Assembly (NCBI RefSeq): GCF_025947285.1
Contig: NZ_CP110008.1
Coordinates: 2,371,001 to 2,435,000 of the forward strand
DNA length: 64,000 nt
Direction: 5' to 3'
Origin: Flavobacterium sp. N2820
GTDB taxonomy: Bacteria; Bacteroidota; Bacteroidia; Flavobacteriales; Flavobacteriaceae
In this document: positions 53,369-62,166 of the stretch, in pieces
How positions within the stretch are numbered: the stretch's first letter is position 1
How the letters are laid out: each line of letters opens with the position of its first letter
Made by a program: the position numbers and the translations under genes
Notes under the pieces: generated by a model
Database searches by the model: none
What the model was told of the DNA's origin: nothing
Seen by the model: only the letters and a program-made list of their open reading frames with translations

Positions 53369-54727
53369 ATGCAACTGTATAACACCTTAAGCGCAGAAGA
53401 AAGAGCTCAACTTATTGATGAAGCCGGACAACAACGTCTTACATTATCTTTCTATGCGTATGCCAAAATTGAAGATCCCAAAAAATTTCGCGACGACTTA
53501 TTTATCGAATGGAACAAACTCGATGCTCTTGGTCGAACGTATGTAGCCAAAGAAGGAATTAATGCTCAAATGAGTGTTCCCGCTGAAAACTTCGAAGCTT
53601 TTCGTGAAACTTTAGAAGCCTATGATTTTATGCGTGGCATTCGTTTAAATGTAGCCGTAGAACACGATGATCATTCGTTTTTGAAATTGACTGTAAAAGT
53701 TCGAGACAAAATTGTAGCCGATGGTTTGAACGATGAAACTTTTGACGTTACCAATATTGGTGTGCATTTAAAAGCCAAAGAATTCAATCAAATATTAGAA
53801 GATCCAAATACTATTGTAGTTGATTTTAGAAATCATTACGAAAGTGAAATCGGTCATTTTAAAGGTGCCATAACGCCAGATGTAGAAACTTTTAGAGAAA
53901 GTTTGCCCATCATCAACGAGCAATTAAAAGATTTTAAAGAAGATAAAAACCTAGTAATGTATTGCACAGGTGGAATTCGTTGCGAAAAGGCATCAGCCTA
54001 TTTTAAACACCAAGGTTTTAAAAATGTATTCCAATTAGAAGGCGGAATTATCAATTATGCCAAGCAACTTAAAGAGGAAGGTTTAGAAAGTAAATTCATT
54101 GGAAAGAACTTTGTATTCGACCACAGACTTGGTGAAAGAATTACCGAAGATATCGTTTCGCAATGCCATCAATGTGGAAAACCTTGCGACAATCACACCA
54201 ATTGTTTAAACGATGGTTGCCACTTATTGTTCATTCAATGTGACGAATGTCAAGCTGCTATGGAAAATTGTTGTTCCACAGAATGTTTAGAAATCACGCA
54301 TTTGCCATTAGCCGAACAAGTTAAACTTCGCAGAGGCAAACAAGTGGGTAATAAAGTGTTCCGAAAAGGGAAATCAGAAAATTTGAAATTCAAACATTCA
54401 GGAGAATTGTCCGATAAACCTTTGGCTGTAGCCGAAAAAACAAAAGACATTCGTCAGAAAATAAAAGTAAAAAAAGTATTGCTTGGTAAAGCCGAACACT
54501 ATTATGTGAAAGCACAAGTAGGTCTTTTCGTTATAGAAAATCAAGAACTAAATGTTGGCGATAAAATTTTAATTTCAGGACCAACTACTGGGAACCAAGA
54601 ATTAGTTTTAGAAAAAATGTTGGTAAACGGAACTGAAAATTCAGTAGCTAAAGTTGGCGATAAAATAACTTTTGAAGTACCTTTCCGAGTAAGATTATCT
54701 GATAAATTATTTAAAATTATTGGCTAA
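53369..54727 (+). CDS. trhO: tRNA uridine 5-hydroxylase TrhO with extra U32-C-like C-terminal domain
   Basis: 452 residues; E. coli TrhO has about 350. Residues 1-120 form the acylphosphatase-like N-terminal domain, and 125-240 the rhodanese domain with active-site Cys199 in YCTGGIRC. Residues 266-305 are a Cys-rich zinc-type segment (CHQCGKPC, CLNDGC, CDEC, CCSTEC). TrhO hydroxylates U34 of tRNAs with oxygen to give 5-hydroxyuridine. Residues about 368-452 are extra and about half identical by eye to the C-terminus of the next protein, TrhP (shared GDKILI, TG-QEL, VPFR-RLSDK). The stop overlaps the trhP start by one base. Confidence 0.92.
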   Translation: MQLYNTLSAEERAQLIDEAGQQRLTLSFYAYAKIEDPKKFRDDLFIEWNKLDALGRTYVAKEGINAQMSVPAENFEAFRETLEAYDFMRGIRLNVAVEHDDHSFLKLTVKVRDKIVADGLNDETFDVTNIGVHLKAKEFNQILEDPNTIVVDFRNHYESEIGHFKGAITPDVETFRESLPIINEQLKDFKEDKNLVMYCTGGIRCEKASAYFKHQGFKNVFQLEGGIINYAKQLKEEGLESKFIGKNFVFDHRLGERITEDIVSQCHQCGKPCDNHTNCLNDGCHLLFIQCDECQAAMENCCSTECLEITHLPLAEQVKLRRGKQVGNKVFRKGKSENLKFKHSGELSDKPLAVAEKTKDIRQKIKVKKVLLGKAEHYYVKAQVGLFVIENQELNVGDKILISGPTTGNQELVLEKMLVNGTENSVAKVGDKITFEVPFRVRLSDKLFKIIG

Positions 54728-55968
54728 TGACAACTTCGGGAAGAATTGAATTAATGGCGCCTGCAGGAAATTTTGAATCTATGCAAGCGGCTTTAGATAA
54801 TGGTTGCGATTCCATTTATTTTGGTGTCGAACAACTAAATATGCGTGCTCGAGCAACAGTGAATTTTGTTTTGGATGATTTACCTGAAATTGCTCGTAGA
54901 TGTAAAGAGAAAAAGGTTAGAACTTATCTAACTTTAAATACAATTATTTACGATCACGATTTATCGATTGTAAAAACATTGTTGACCAAAGCCAAAGAAG
55001 CTGGAATTACGGCTGTAATTGCATCCGACCAAGCGGTGATTATGTCGGCTAGAACCATCGGAATCGAAGTGCATATTTCAACCCAATTGAATGTGACTAA
55101 TATCGAAACGGTTAAATTCTACGCCATGTTTGCCGATACCATTGTATTGTCTCGCGAGTTGAGTTTACGTCAAGTGAAAAAAATCACTGAAGACATCGAA
55201 AAAGAGCAAATCAAAGGTCCGAGTGGCAATTTGGTAGAAATCGAAATCTTTGGTCATGGTGCTTTGTGTATGGCGGTTTCAGGAAAATGCTATTTGAGTT
55301 TACATTCGCATAATTCATCAGCAAATCGCGGTGCTTGCAAGCAAAATTGTCGCAAAAAATATACGGTTATTGACCAAGAAAGTGGTTTCGAAATTGAAGT
55401 AGATAACGAATATTTAATGTCGCCAAAAGATTTATGCACCTTAGATTTTCTAGATCAAGTAATCGATTCTGGAATAAAAGTTTTGAAAATTGAAGGTCGA
55501 GGACGAGCAGCTGATTATGTAGCAACGGTTATCAAAACCTATCGTGAAGCCATCGATTCGTATTATGAAGGAACTTTTACCAAGGAAAAAATCAACACCT
55601 GGATGGAAGCTTTGGCAACCGTTTACAATCGCGGTTTTTGGAGTGGTTATTATTTGGGGCAAAAGTTAGGCGAATGGTCAGATAATCCTGGTTCTAATGC
55701 AACTCAGAAAAAAGTATACGTTGGAAAAGGAATGCATTATTTTCCAAAATCTAATATTGCCGAATTCAAAATCGAAGCTTACGACATCAAAAAAGGGGAT
55801 AAGATTTTAATCACAGGTCCTTCAACGGGTGCACAAGAATTAATTTTAGAAGATTTTTTTGTGAATGATGCCACTTCTGAAAAAGCAACCAAAGGAGATA
55901 GTTGTACTTTGAAAGTGCCGTTCCGCATTCGTTTATCGGACAAAATGTATAAAATTGTTGAAAACTAA
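54727..55968 (+). CDS. trhP: tRNA 5-hydroxyuridine synthesis protein TrhP (peptidase U32 family)
   Basis: 413 residues. MAPAGNFESMQAALDNGCDSIYFG (10-33) is the TIM-barrel start of U32 family proteins. The Fe-S ligand cysteines are Cys181, Cys188, Cys204 and Cys208 (GHGALCMAVSGKC ... RGACKQNCR). The C-terminal 85 residues form a U32-C domain. E. coli TrhP (YegQ) uses prephenate and an iron-sulfur cluster to make 5-hydroxyuridine at tRNA position 34 without oxygen, in parallel to TrhO. Here both routes sit in one operon. One-base overlaps join it to trhO and to the ferredoxin gene. A true peptidase function is unlikely. Confidence 0.9.
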   Translation: MTTSGRIELMAPAGNFESMQAALDNGCDSIYFGVEQLNMRARATVNFVLDDLPEIARRCKEKKVRTYLTLNTIIYDHDLSIVKTLLTKAKEAGITAVIASDQAVIMSARTIGIEVHISTQLNVTNIETVKFYAMFADTIVLSRELSLRQVKKITEDIEKEQIKGPSGNLVEIEIFGHGALCMAVSGKCYLSLHSHNSSANRGACKQNCRKKYTVIDQESGFEIEVDNEYLMSPKDLCTLDFLDQVIDSGIKVLKIEGRGRAADYVATVIKTYREAIDSYYEGTFTKEKINTWMEALATVYNRGFWSGYYLGQKLGEWSDNPGSNATQKKVYVGKGMHYFPKSNIAEFKIEAYDIKKGDKILITGPSTGAQELILEDFFVNDATSEKATKGDSCTLKVPFRIRLSDKMYKIVEN

Positions 55969-56198
55969 TGGTTGTTGTTACGCTTCAAAGAGACAAATGT
56001 ATTGGCTGCAATTATTGTGTCGAAATGGCACCAGCACAGTTTCAAATGTCAAAAAAAGACGGAAAATCAGTGTTAATAAAATCAGTTGATGCCAAAGGTT
56101 TTCACACTTTAAAATCGGCAGACCACACCATTGTTGAAAATTGTGAATTGGCAGTAAAGGCTTGTCCTGTGCATATAATTACGGTAAAAGAAACATAA
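55968..56198 (+). CDS. Monocluster [4Fe-4S] ferredoxin
   Basis: 76 residues. Cys11, Cys14 and Cys17 (CIGCNYC) and a distal Cys in KACPVHI give the four ligands of one [4Fe-4S] cluster; an extra Cys (VENCEL) could form a disulfide as in archaeal-type monocluster ferredoxins. It starts on the last base of the trhP stop codon. The simplest idea is that it donates electrons to TrhP or helps maintain its cluster. A good terminator follows. Confidence 0.88.
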   Translation: MVVVTLQRDKCIGCNYCVEMAPAQFQMSKKDGKSVLIKSVDAKGFHTLKSADHTIVENCELAVKACPVHIITVKET

Positions 56199-56225
56199 AT
56201 TTTTGGTTTTCAATACTATATAAAG

Positions 56226-56258
56226 ACCTATTTCGTTTTATAATGAGATAGGTTTTTT
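56226..56258 (+). terminator. Terminator of the trhO-trhP-ferredoxin operon
   Basis: ACCTATTTC (56226-56234) pairs with GAGATAGGT (56245-56253, one G-U), followed by TTTTT. It ends the tRNA-modification operon. Confidence 0.75.
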
Positions 56259-56285
56259 GTTTTTGTACAACTTCAAAAGATTGAA

Positions 56286-56318
56286 TTTGAAAGTTTCCAT
56301 AAAAAATCAATATCTTTA
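56286..56318 (+). promoter_or_regulatory. Probable promoter of the ricT operon
   Basis: TTTG at 56286-56289 and TATCTTTA at 56311-56318 (21-base spacer; one mismatch from TAnnTTTG). Start of ricT is 56 bases further on, leaving a leader with two hairpins. Confidence 0.45.
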
Positions 56319-56327
56319 CGCTCAAAA

Positions 56328-56354
56328 ACGTTTTGAAACGTAGTCCGTTAGGAC
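56328..56354 (+). promoter_or_regulatory. Two tandem small hairpins in the ricT leader
   Basis: ACGTTT-TG-AAACGT (56328-56341) is directly followed by GTCC-GTTA-GGAC (56343-56354). Both stems are perfect and together fill most of the leader between promoter and the ATG at 56375. Confidence 0.4.
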
Positions 56355-56374
56355 AATCACTATATATTTAAATT

Positions 56375-57535
56375 ATGGCATGTACAAACTGTTCAACCGC
56401 TGATGGTGGTGCACCAAAGGGGTGTAATAATAATGGGACTTGCGGCACCGATAGCTGCAACAAACTTTCGGTTTTCGATTGGTTGTCAAACATGACGTTA
56501 CCAGGTGGTCAAGCACCTTTTGATGCTGTTGAAATTAGATTTAAAAACGGAAGAAAAGAATTTTTTAGAAATACCGAAAAACTAACGTTATCTATTGGAG
56601 ACATTGTCGCTACCGAAGCTTCTCCTGGTCACGATATCGGAATTATCACTTTGACAGGCGAATTGGTTAAAATTCAAATGAAAAAGAAAAATGAAAATCC
56701 CGATAAAGATTTAGCAAAAATATATAGAAAAGCTTCGCAAAGAGATATTGATATTTGGACAGAAGCCCGAAATAAAGAAGAAGCGGTGCGTATGCGTGCT
56801 CGTGAAATCGCTATCAATTTGAAGTTAGAAATGAAAATTTCTGATGTAGAATTTCAAGGCGATGGTTCAAAAGCAACGTTTTATTACACGGCTAATGATA
56901 GAGTCGATTTTCGTCAATTAATTAAAGAATTTGCTCAAGATTTCAAAATTAGAATCGAAATGAAGCAAGTAGGTTTCCGTCAGGAAGCAGCTCGTTTAGG
57001 AGGAATAGGTTCTTGCGGAAGAGAATTGTGCTGTTCTACTTGGTTAACCGATTTTAGAAGTGTGAATACTTCGGCAGCACGATACCAACAGTTGTCGTTA
57101 AATCCACAAAAGTTAGCGGGTCAATGTGGAAAACTAAAGTGTTGCTTGAATTACGAATTAGACACTTATTTAGATGCATTGAAAGACATGCCTGACATGG
57201 AAACCAAGCTTTACACTGAAAAAGGTGATGCATATTGTCAGAAAATCGATATTTTCAAAGAAATTATGTGGTTTTCTTATGCGAATGCACCAGCTCAATG
57301 GATGGTTTTGCCTGTTGCAAAAGTGAAAGAAATTTTAGCAATCAATAAGAAAAAAGAACGCGTTGCTGGTTTAGAAGATTATGTAATAGAAACGGTTCAG
57401 GAAGTAGAGAAAAAATTTGAAAACGTAGTAGGTCAAGACAGTTTAACACGTTTTGATCAACCTAAGAAAAAATCAAATAATAGAAACAAAAAGAAGAAAC
57501 CTACAAATTTTAAAAATGCACCTAAAAAAGACTAA
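56375..57535 (+). CDS. ricT: PSP1-domain iron-sulfur protein RicT
   Basis: 386 residues. The N-terminus is Cys-rich (MACTNC, GCNNNGTCGTDSC within the first 28 residues). The PSP1 domain covers about 40-260, with GSCGRELCCSTWL near residue 210 and CGKLKCCLNYE near 249, the cysteines that carry Fe-S clusters in the RicT/RicA/RicF complex of Bacillus. In Bacteroidota RicT stands alone; its partners are not known. Its C-terminus is Lys/Asn-rich and overlaps the start of gldH by 20 bases. Confidence 0.88.
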   Translation: MACTNCSTADGGAPKGCNNNGTCGTDSCNKLSVFDWLSNMTLPGGQAPFDAVEIRFKNGRKEFFRNTEKLTLSIGDIVATEASPGHDIGIITLTGELVKIQMKKKNENPDKDLAKIYRKASQRDIDIWTEARNKEEAVRMRAREIAINLKLEMKISDVEFQGDGSKATFYYTANDRVDFRQLIKEFAQDFKIRIEMKQVGFRQEAARLGGIGSCGRELCCSTWLTDFRSVNTSAARYQQLSLNPQKLAGQCGKLKCCLNYELDTYLDALKDMPDMETKLYTEKGDAYCQKIDIFKEIMWFSYANAPAQWMVLPVAKVKEILAINKKKERVAGLEDYVIETVQEVEKKFENVVGQDSLTRFDQPKKKSNNRNKKKKPTNFKNAPKKD

Positions 57536-58013
57536 TTTTATTGGTTTGATGCTGATTGCTGTGCTTTTTATCTCTTGCGATAAACAACAATTTTTCAGCG
57601 AATATAAAGAATTAGATGGTACTTGGAAAAAGGCAGATACCTTGCGTTTTACATTTGAACAAAAGGATACTGTAAATCCATATCATTTGTTTTTGAATGT
57701 TAGAAACAACAACGATTATCCGTTCAACAACATGTATTTGATTGTTTCCATGAAAGAACCAGGGAAAAAACCAACAATCAAAGTAGATACATTAGAATAC
57801 TTAATGGCAAATCCAGATGGAACGCTAATGGGCGAAGGTTTTTCAGATGTTAAAGAAAGTAAATTGTGGTATTTAGAAAATCACAAATTCAAAAGAGCTG
57901 GAAAATACAATGTTGAGATAGTTCAAGCAGTTAGAGAAACAGGAAAAGTAGAAGGTGTAGCTGATTTGAAAGGAATTACAGAATTAGGGTTACGAATAGA
58001 AAAAACAAAATAA
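57516..58013 (+). CDS. gldH: Gliding motility lipoprotein GldH
   Basis: 165 residues from the ATG at 57516 (MHLKKTNFIGLM); an open frame continues upstream inside ricT but adds a charged, non-signal sequence. Lipoprotein signal: hydrophobic residues 8-18, then FISC with lipidated Cys near 20. The mature domain has FSEYKELDGTWKKAD and NNDYPFNNMYL, typical of GldH, a protein required for Flavobacterium gliding and linked to type IX secretion. It overlaps ricT by 20 bases and ends one base before the PBP gene start, an arrangement I know from other Flavobacterium genomes. Confidence 0.88.
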   Translation: MHLKKTNFIGLMLIAVLFISCDKQQFFSEYKELDGTWKKADTLRFTFEQKDTVNPYHLFLNVRNNNDYPFNNMYLIVSMKEPGKKPTIKVDTLEYLMANPDGTLMGEGFSDVKESKLWYLENHKFKRAGKYNVEIVQAVRETGKVEGVADLKGITELGLRIEKTK

Positions 58014-58014
58014 C

Positions 58015-60303
58015 ATGGCTACAAAACCAGTTACAAACGATTATTCTGCCTACAAAAGAAGATTTTGGCAACTTTTTATGTATGGCTTTTTAGGAATTAT
58101 TTTATTATTCCTTTTTGCTTCGTGGGGCTTTTTTGGAAAAATGCCTTCATTTGATGATTTAGAAAATCCAGATTCAAATGTGGCAACCGAAATTATTTCT
58201 GCTGACGGAGTAGTTATTGGTAAATTTTATAAAGAAAACAGAACACCTGTTAAATATGAAGATTTGCCACAACATCTAGTAAAAGCGCTAGTTGCAACTG
58301 AAGACGAACGTTTTTATGAGCATTCAGGAATTGATGCTAAAGGAACATTGAGAGCAGTAGTAAAATTGGCTCAAGACGGTGGAGCTAGTACACTTACCCA
58401 ACAATTAGCTAAAAACTTATTCCATGGAGAAGGTTCAAAATTTATCCTCTTTAGAGTAATTCAAAAAGTAAAAGAATGGATCATTGCTGTTCGTTTAGAG
58501 CGTCAATATACCAAGCAAGAAATCATCGCTTTGTATTTAAATCAAGTAGATTTTGTAAACGGAGCAGTCGGAATTCGTTCAGCAGCAAAAATTTACATGA
58601 ATAAGGAGCCAAAAGACTTAACTATTGAAGAAGGCGCTTTGTTTGTAGGAATGTTAAAAAATCCTTCGTTATATAATCCTAACCGAAAAAAAAGAGCAAA
58701 ATTAGTCTTAGACCGAAGAAATACGGTTTTAGGTCAAATGGTTAAAAACGGTGTAATTACCGAATCAAAAAAAGAAGAGTTAAAAAAACTTCCAATCAAA
58801 TTAGACTTCAGACCTGAAAGTCATTCAGAAGGAAGTGCTACCTATTTCAGAGAATATCTAAGAGATTACATGAGAAAGTGGGTAAAAAATCACTTAAAGG
58901 ATGATGGAACGGAATATGATTTATATCGCGATGGTTTAAAAATCTACACGACTATTGATTCTAAAATGCAACAATATGCAGAAGAAGCGGTAACCGAACA
59001 TTTAAAAAATCTACAAAAAGAATTTTTCATTGCAGCGAAAGACAAAGAAAATGCTCCTTTTGTTGATATTACTCCTGAGCAAACGCAACAAATTATGTTG
59101 CAAGCCAAGAAGAATTCAGAACGTTGGAGAAAAATGGACTCGAATGGTAAAACAAAAGAAGAAATTCTTAAATCTTTTGATGTGCCAGCAAAAATGAAAA
59201 TCTTTACGTATGAAGGTGAAAAAGACACCATCATGAAACCAACAGATTCGATCATATATTACAAACACATGCTACAAACAGGTATGATGGCAATGGAACC
59301 AAGAAATGGCCACATAAAAGCATGGGTTGGAGGTGTAAATTATAAATATTTTCAATACGATCACGTAGGTCAAGGAGCAAGACAAGTAGGTTCTACTTTT
59401 AAGCCATTTTTGTACGCAACGGCTATCGAGCAATTAGGAATGTCGCCTTGTGATTCTATAATCGACAGTTATTTTACGATGCCAAAAGGCAAATGGGGAA
59501 TTGATAAAGATTGGTCTCCAAAAAACTCAGACGGAAATTACAGAGGAACCACAACTTTACAGAAAGCGTTGGCAAATTCGATTAACACAGTTTCAGCTAA
59601 ATTAATTGATAGAGTCGGTCCACAAGCAGTAGTTGACATGGCAAAAGAATTAGGAGTAACATCTGATATTCCTGTGCAACCTTCAATTGCGTTAGGAGCT
59701 GTTGATATTACCGTTGAACAAATGGTTGGTGCAATGAGTACGTTTGCCAATCAAGGAGTATATGTAAAACCAACATTTATCATCAAAATAGAAGATAAAA
59801 ACGGAGTAGTTATTGACCAACCAGTACCAGTAACAAAAGATATTGTAAATAAAGATGTCGCTTATGCTGTTATAAAATTAATGGAAGGCGTAACCAGTTC
59901 AGGAACAGGAGCTCGTTTAAAATATGGTGGTGGTGGTTTCATCCAATACGATTATAGTTTTGGCAATCCAATTGCAGGAAAAACAGGAACTTCGCAAAAC
60001 AATTCTGATGGATGGTTTATTGGAATGGTACCTAATTTAGCTACTGGAGTATGGGTTGGAAACGAAGACAGAGCTGCTCATTTTAGAGCCACAAGATTAG
60101 GTCAAGGAGCAACAATGGCATTGCCTATTTGGGGAATTTTTATGAAAAAATGTTATGCCGATAGCGATTTAGATGTGTCTAAAGATCCTTTTGAAAAACC
60201 AGAAAATTTATCCATAAAAGTAGATTGTTGGACTCCTAAAAAAGTAGTAGATACCACAGCAGTTCCAACAGACGAACCTAATATGGACGAGTTCGGATTA
60301 TAA
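58015..60303 (+). CDS. Class A penicillin-binding protein (PBP1A-like)
   Basis: 762 residues. One N-terminal membrane helix (about 19-40). The GT51 glycosyltransferase domain has ATEDERFYEHSG (Glu96 catalytic) and STLTQQLAKNLF. The transpeptidase domain has Ser460-x-x-Lys463 in GSTFKPF, SIN (SxN) in ANSINTVSAK and KTGTSQNNSDGW near 655. It polymerises and cross-links peptidoglycan in the periplasm. It starts one base after gldH and so is coupled to ricT-gldH. Length is normal. Confidence 0.95.
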   Translation: MATKPVTNDYSAYKRRFWQLFMYGFLGIILLFLFASWGFFGKMPSFDDLENPDSNVATEIISADGVVIGKFYKENRTPVKYEDLPQHLVKALVATEDERFYEHSGIDAKGTLRAVVKLAQDGGASTLTQQLAKNLFHGEGSKFILFRVIQKVKEWIIAVRLERQYTKQEIIALYLNQVDFVNGAVGIRSAAKIYMNKEPKDLTIEEGALFVGMLKNPSLYNPNRKKRAKLVLDRRNTVLGQMVKNGVITESKKEELKKLPIKLDFRPESHSEGSATYFREYLRDYMRKWVKNHLKDDGTEYDLYRDGLKIYTTIDSKMQQYAEEAVTEHLKNLQKEFFIAAKDKENAPFVDITPEQTQQIMLQAKKNSERWRKMDSNGKTKEEILKSFDVPAKMKIFTYEGEKDTIMKPTDSIIYYKHMLQTGMMAMEPRNGHIKAWVGGVNYKYFQYDHVGQGARQVGSTFKPFLYATAIEQLGMSPCDSIIDSYFTMPKGKWGIDKDWSPKNSDGNYRGTTTLQKALANSINTVSAKLIDRVGPQAVVDMAKELGVTSDIPVQPSIALGAVDITVEQMVGAMSTFANQGVYVKPTFIIKIEDKNGVVIDQPVPVTKDIVNKDVAYAVIKLMEGVTSSGTGARLKYGGGGFIQYDYSFGNPIAGKTGTSQNNSDGWFIGMVPNLATGVWVGNEDRAAHFRATRLGQGATMALPIWGIFMKKCYADSDLDVSKDPFEKPENLSIKVDCWTPKKVVDTTAVPTDEPNMDEFGL

Positions 60304-60321
60304 ACAACAACAAACCAAAAT

Positions 60322-61023
60322 ATGATTTCTAGAAAAGTTAATAACGTTAAAGAAGCTTTAGAAGGAATTCAAGACGGACAAACCATCATGTTAGGTGGTT
60401 TTGGTCTTTGTGGAATTCCCGAAAACAGTATTGCTGAATTAGTACATAAAAATGTAACCAATCTAACTTGTATTTCCAATAATGCAGGTGTAGATGATTT
60501 CGGATTGGGATTACTTTTACAAAAACGTCAAATTACAAAAATGATTTCTTCTTATGTAGGTGAAAATGCCGAATTTGAACGTCAAATGCTTTCAGGTGAA
60601 TTAGAAGTAGAATTAACACCACAAGGAACTTTAGCCGAAAAATGTCGTGCTGCTCAAGCTGGAATCCCTGCTTTTTTTACACCAGCTGGTTTTGGAACTG
60701 AAGTAGCTGAAGGTAAAGAAACACGGGAGTTCAATGGAAAAATGCACGTAATGGAATTGGCTTACAAAGCTGATTTTTCTATCGTAAAAGCATGGAAAGG
60801 TGACGAAGCAGGAAATCTTATTTTCAAAGGAACGGCTCGTAATTTCAACGCTTGTATGGCAGGTGCTGCAAAAATTACAATTGCTGAGGTAGAAGAATTA
60901 GTCCCAGCAGGAACTTTAAATCCTAACGAAATTCACATCCCAGGAATTATGGTAAATCGTATTTTCCAAGGAGAGAAATTTGAGAAAAGAATTGAGCAAA
61001 GAACTGTTAGACAAAGAAGTTAA
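60322..61023 (+). CDS. scoA: Succinyl-CoA:3-ketoacid CoA-transferase subunit A
   Basis: 233 residues. N-terminal [13 protein letters not shown] (21-33), [14 protein letters not shown] near 50-63, and a Gly-rich C-terminal half match the alpha subunit of SCOT-type CoA transferases. It moves CoA between succinyl-CoA and acetoacetate in ketone body or branched-chain metabolism. It is followed two bases later by scoB. Length standard. Confidence 0.94.
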   Translation: MISRKVNNVKEALEGIQDGQTIMLGGFGLCGIPENSIAELVHKNVTNLTCISNNAGVDDFGLGLLLQKRQITKMISSYVGENAEFERQMLSGELEVELTPQGTLAEKCRAAQAGIPAFFTPAGFGTEVAEGKETREFNGKMHVMELAYKADFSIVKAWKGDEAGNLIFKGTARNFNACMAGAAKITIAEVEELVPAGTLNPNEIHIPGIMVNRIFQGEKFEKRIEQRTVRQRS

Positions 61024-61025
61024 TC

Positions 61026-61685
61026 ATGGCATTAGATAAAAATCAAATCGCAAAAAGAATAGCACAAGAAGTAAAAGACGGTTACTATGTAAACTTAGGA
61101 ATCGGAATCCCAACTTTAGTTGCCAATTACGTTCGTACCGATATTTCAGTAGAATTTCAGTCGGAAAACGGAGTTTTAGGAATGGGTCCATTTCCTTTTG
61201 AAGGAGAAGAAGATGCTGACATCATCAACGCAGGAAAACAAACGATTACCACTTTGCCAGGAGCAAGTTTCTTTGATTCGGCGTTTAGTTTCGGAATGAT
61301 TCGTGCGCAAAAAGTAGATTTAACTATTTTAGGAGCGATGGAAGTTTCCGAAAACGGCGACATTGCCAACTGGAAAATTCCAGGAAAAATGGTAAAAGGA
61401 ATGGGTGGCGCTATGGATTTAGTAGCTTCTGCAGAAAATATTATTGTAGCCATGATGCACGTAAATAAAGCTGGAGAATCAAAAATTCTTAAAAAATGTA
61501 CGCTTCCATTAACAGGTGTTGGTTGTGTGAAAAAAGTCGTTACTGAATTAGCCGTTTTAGAAATCACTCCAAACGGTTTCAAATTATTAGAAAGAGCGCC
61601 TGGCGTTTCAGTAGAAGAAATCATCAAAGCAACAGAAGCCGATTTAATCATTGATGGAGATATTCCTGAAATGAGTATTAATTAG
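61026..61685 (+). CDS. scoB: Succinyl-CoA:3-ketoacid CoA-transferase subunit B
   Basis: 219 residues, partner of ScoA. YVNLGIGIPTLVANYV near residue 19, and SENGVLGMGPFPF near 46, where the Glu is the catalytic nucleophile of this family. GAMEVSENGDIANWKIPGKMVKGMGGAMDLV is the conserved middle part. The TAG stop (61683-61685) lies inside the first unit of the inverted 8-bp array copy 2, so the repeat supplies the gene's stop. Confidence 0.94.
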   Translation: MALDKNQIAKRIAQEVKDGYYVNLGIGIPTLVANYVRTDISVEFQSENGVLGMGPFPFEGEEDADIINAGKQTITTLPGASFFDSAFSFGMIRAQKVDLTILGAMEVSENGDIANWKIPGKMVKGMGGAMDLVASAENIIVAMMHVNKAGESKILKKCTLPLTGVGCVKKVVTELAVLEITPNGFKLLERAPGVSVEEIIKATEADLIIDGDIPEMSIN

Positions 61686-61780
61686 CCAATTAGTCAATGA
61701 GGCAATGTGCCAATAAGCTAATTAGTAAATTAGCTAATGAAAAAAATCGATACATTGACACATTGTCTCATTGACACATT
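61684..61780. repeat. Inverted 8-bp-period tandem array, copy 2
   Basis: Seven consecutive 8-mers AGCCAATT, AGTCAATG, AGGCAATG, TGCCAATA, AGCTAATT, AGTAAATT, AGCTAATG (61684-61739), a 14-base centre, then ATTGACAC, ATTGTCTC, ATTGACAC, ATT (61754-61780). The two halves are reverse complements at the unit level. It overlaps the scoB stop codon and ends 17 bases before the S23-like gene. Confidence 0.85.
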
Positions 61781-61797
61781 AAATAAATATATAAGCC

Positions 61798-62166
61798 ATG
61801 ATAACATTTCAAGAAAAGTACAAAAACAATTTAATTCTTTTAAAATCATTTGAATTTGCTAAAAAAGTGGTTCAATACACAGAAAAATTAGAAGAAGACA
61901 GAAAGTATGTAATTGCTAATCAACTATTAAAATCAGGAACTTCGATAGGAGCAAATATCAAAGAAGCTCAAAATTCTGAAAGCAAAGCAGACTTTATTCA
62001 TAAAATGAAAATTGCAATGAAAGAAGCTGATGAAACCGAATTTTGGTTATTCCTTTGTAACGAATTAGAAAATTATCCAAATACAGAAGAATTACTAACT
62101 GAAGTTTTTGATATATTAAAAATTACAAATAAAATCATTTCAACAACCAAAAAAATTAGCCAATAA
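61798..62166 (+). CDS. Four-helix-bundle protein (23S rRNA-IVS protein-like)
   Basis: 122 residues, all helical, with SGTSIGANIKEAQNSESKADF (part near 45-65) and KMKIAMKEADETEFWL, the signature of the S23 / four-helix-bundle family first seen as ORFs inside 23S rRNA intervening sequences. The function is unknown; a pentameric bundle is known from structural work on relatives. The gene is bracketed by two inverted 8-bp arrays, and its last codons and TAA stop (Ser-Gln-stop) lie within the second array. It sits between scoB and the RlmI-like gene, both housekeeping genes, so it looks like an inserted cassette. Confidence 0.85.
   Translation: MITFQEKYKNNLILLKSFEFAKKVVQYTEKLEEDRKYVIANQLLKSGTSIGANIKEAQNSESKADFIHKMKIAMKEADETEFWLFLCNELENYPNTEELLTEVFDILKITNKIISTTKKISQ

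Noticed and set aside
57453-57515. Longer GldH start
   Set aside because: It adds a charged stretch before the signal peptide and lies within ricT; the ATG at 57516 gives a normal lipoprotein signal.
58944-59255. Open frame of 103 codons on the minus strand inside the PBP gene
   Set aside because: It is antisense to conserved PBP sequence, with no supporting start context or family.
61157-61651. Open frame of 164 codons on the minus strand inside scoB
   Set aside because: It is fully antisense to a well-conserved CoA-transferase gene and its translation resembles no family.
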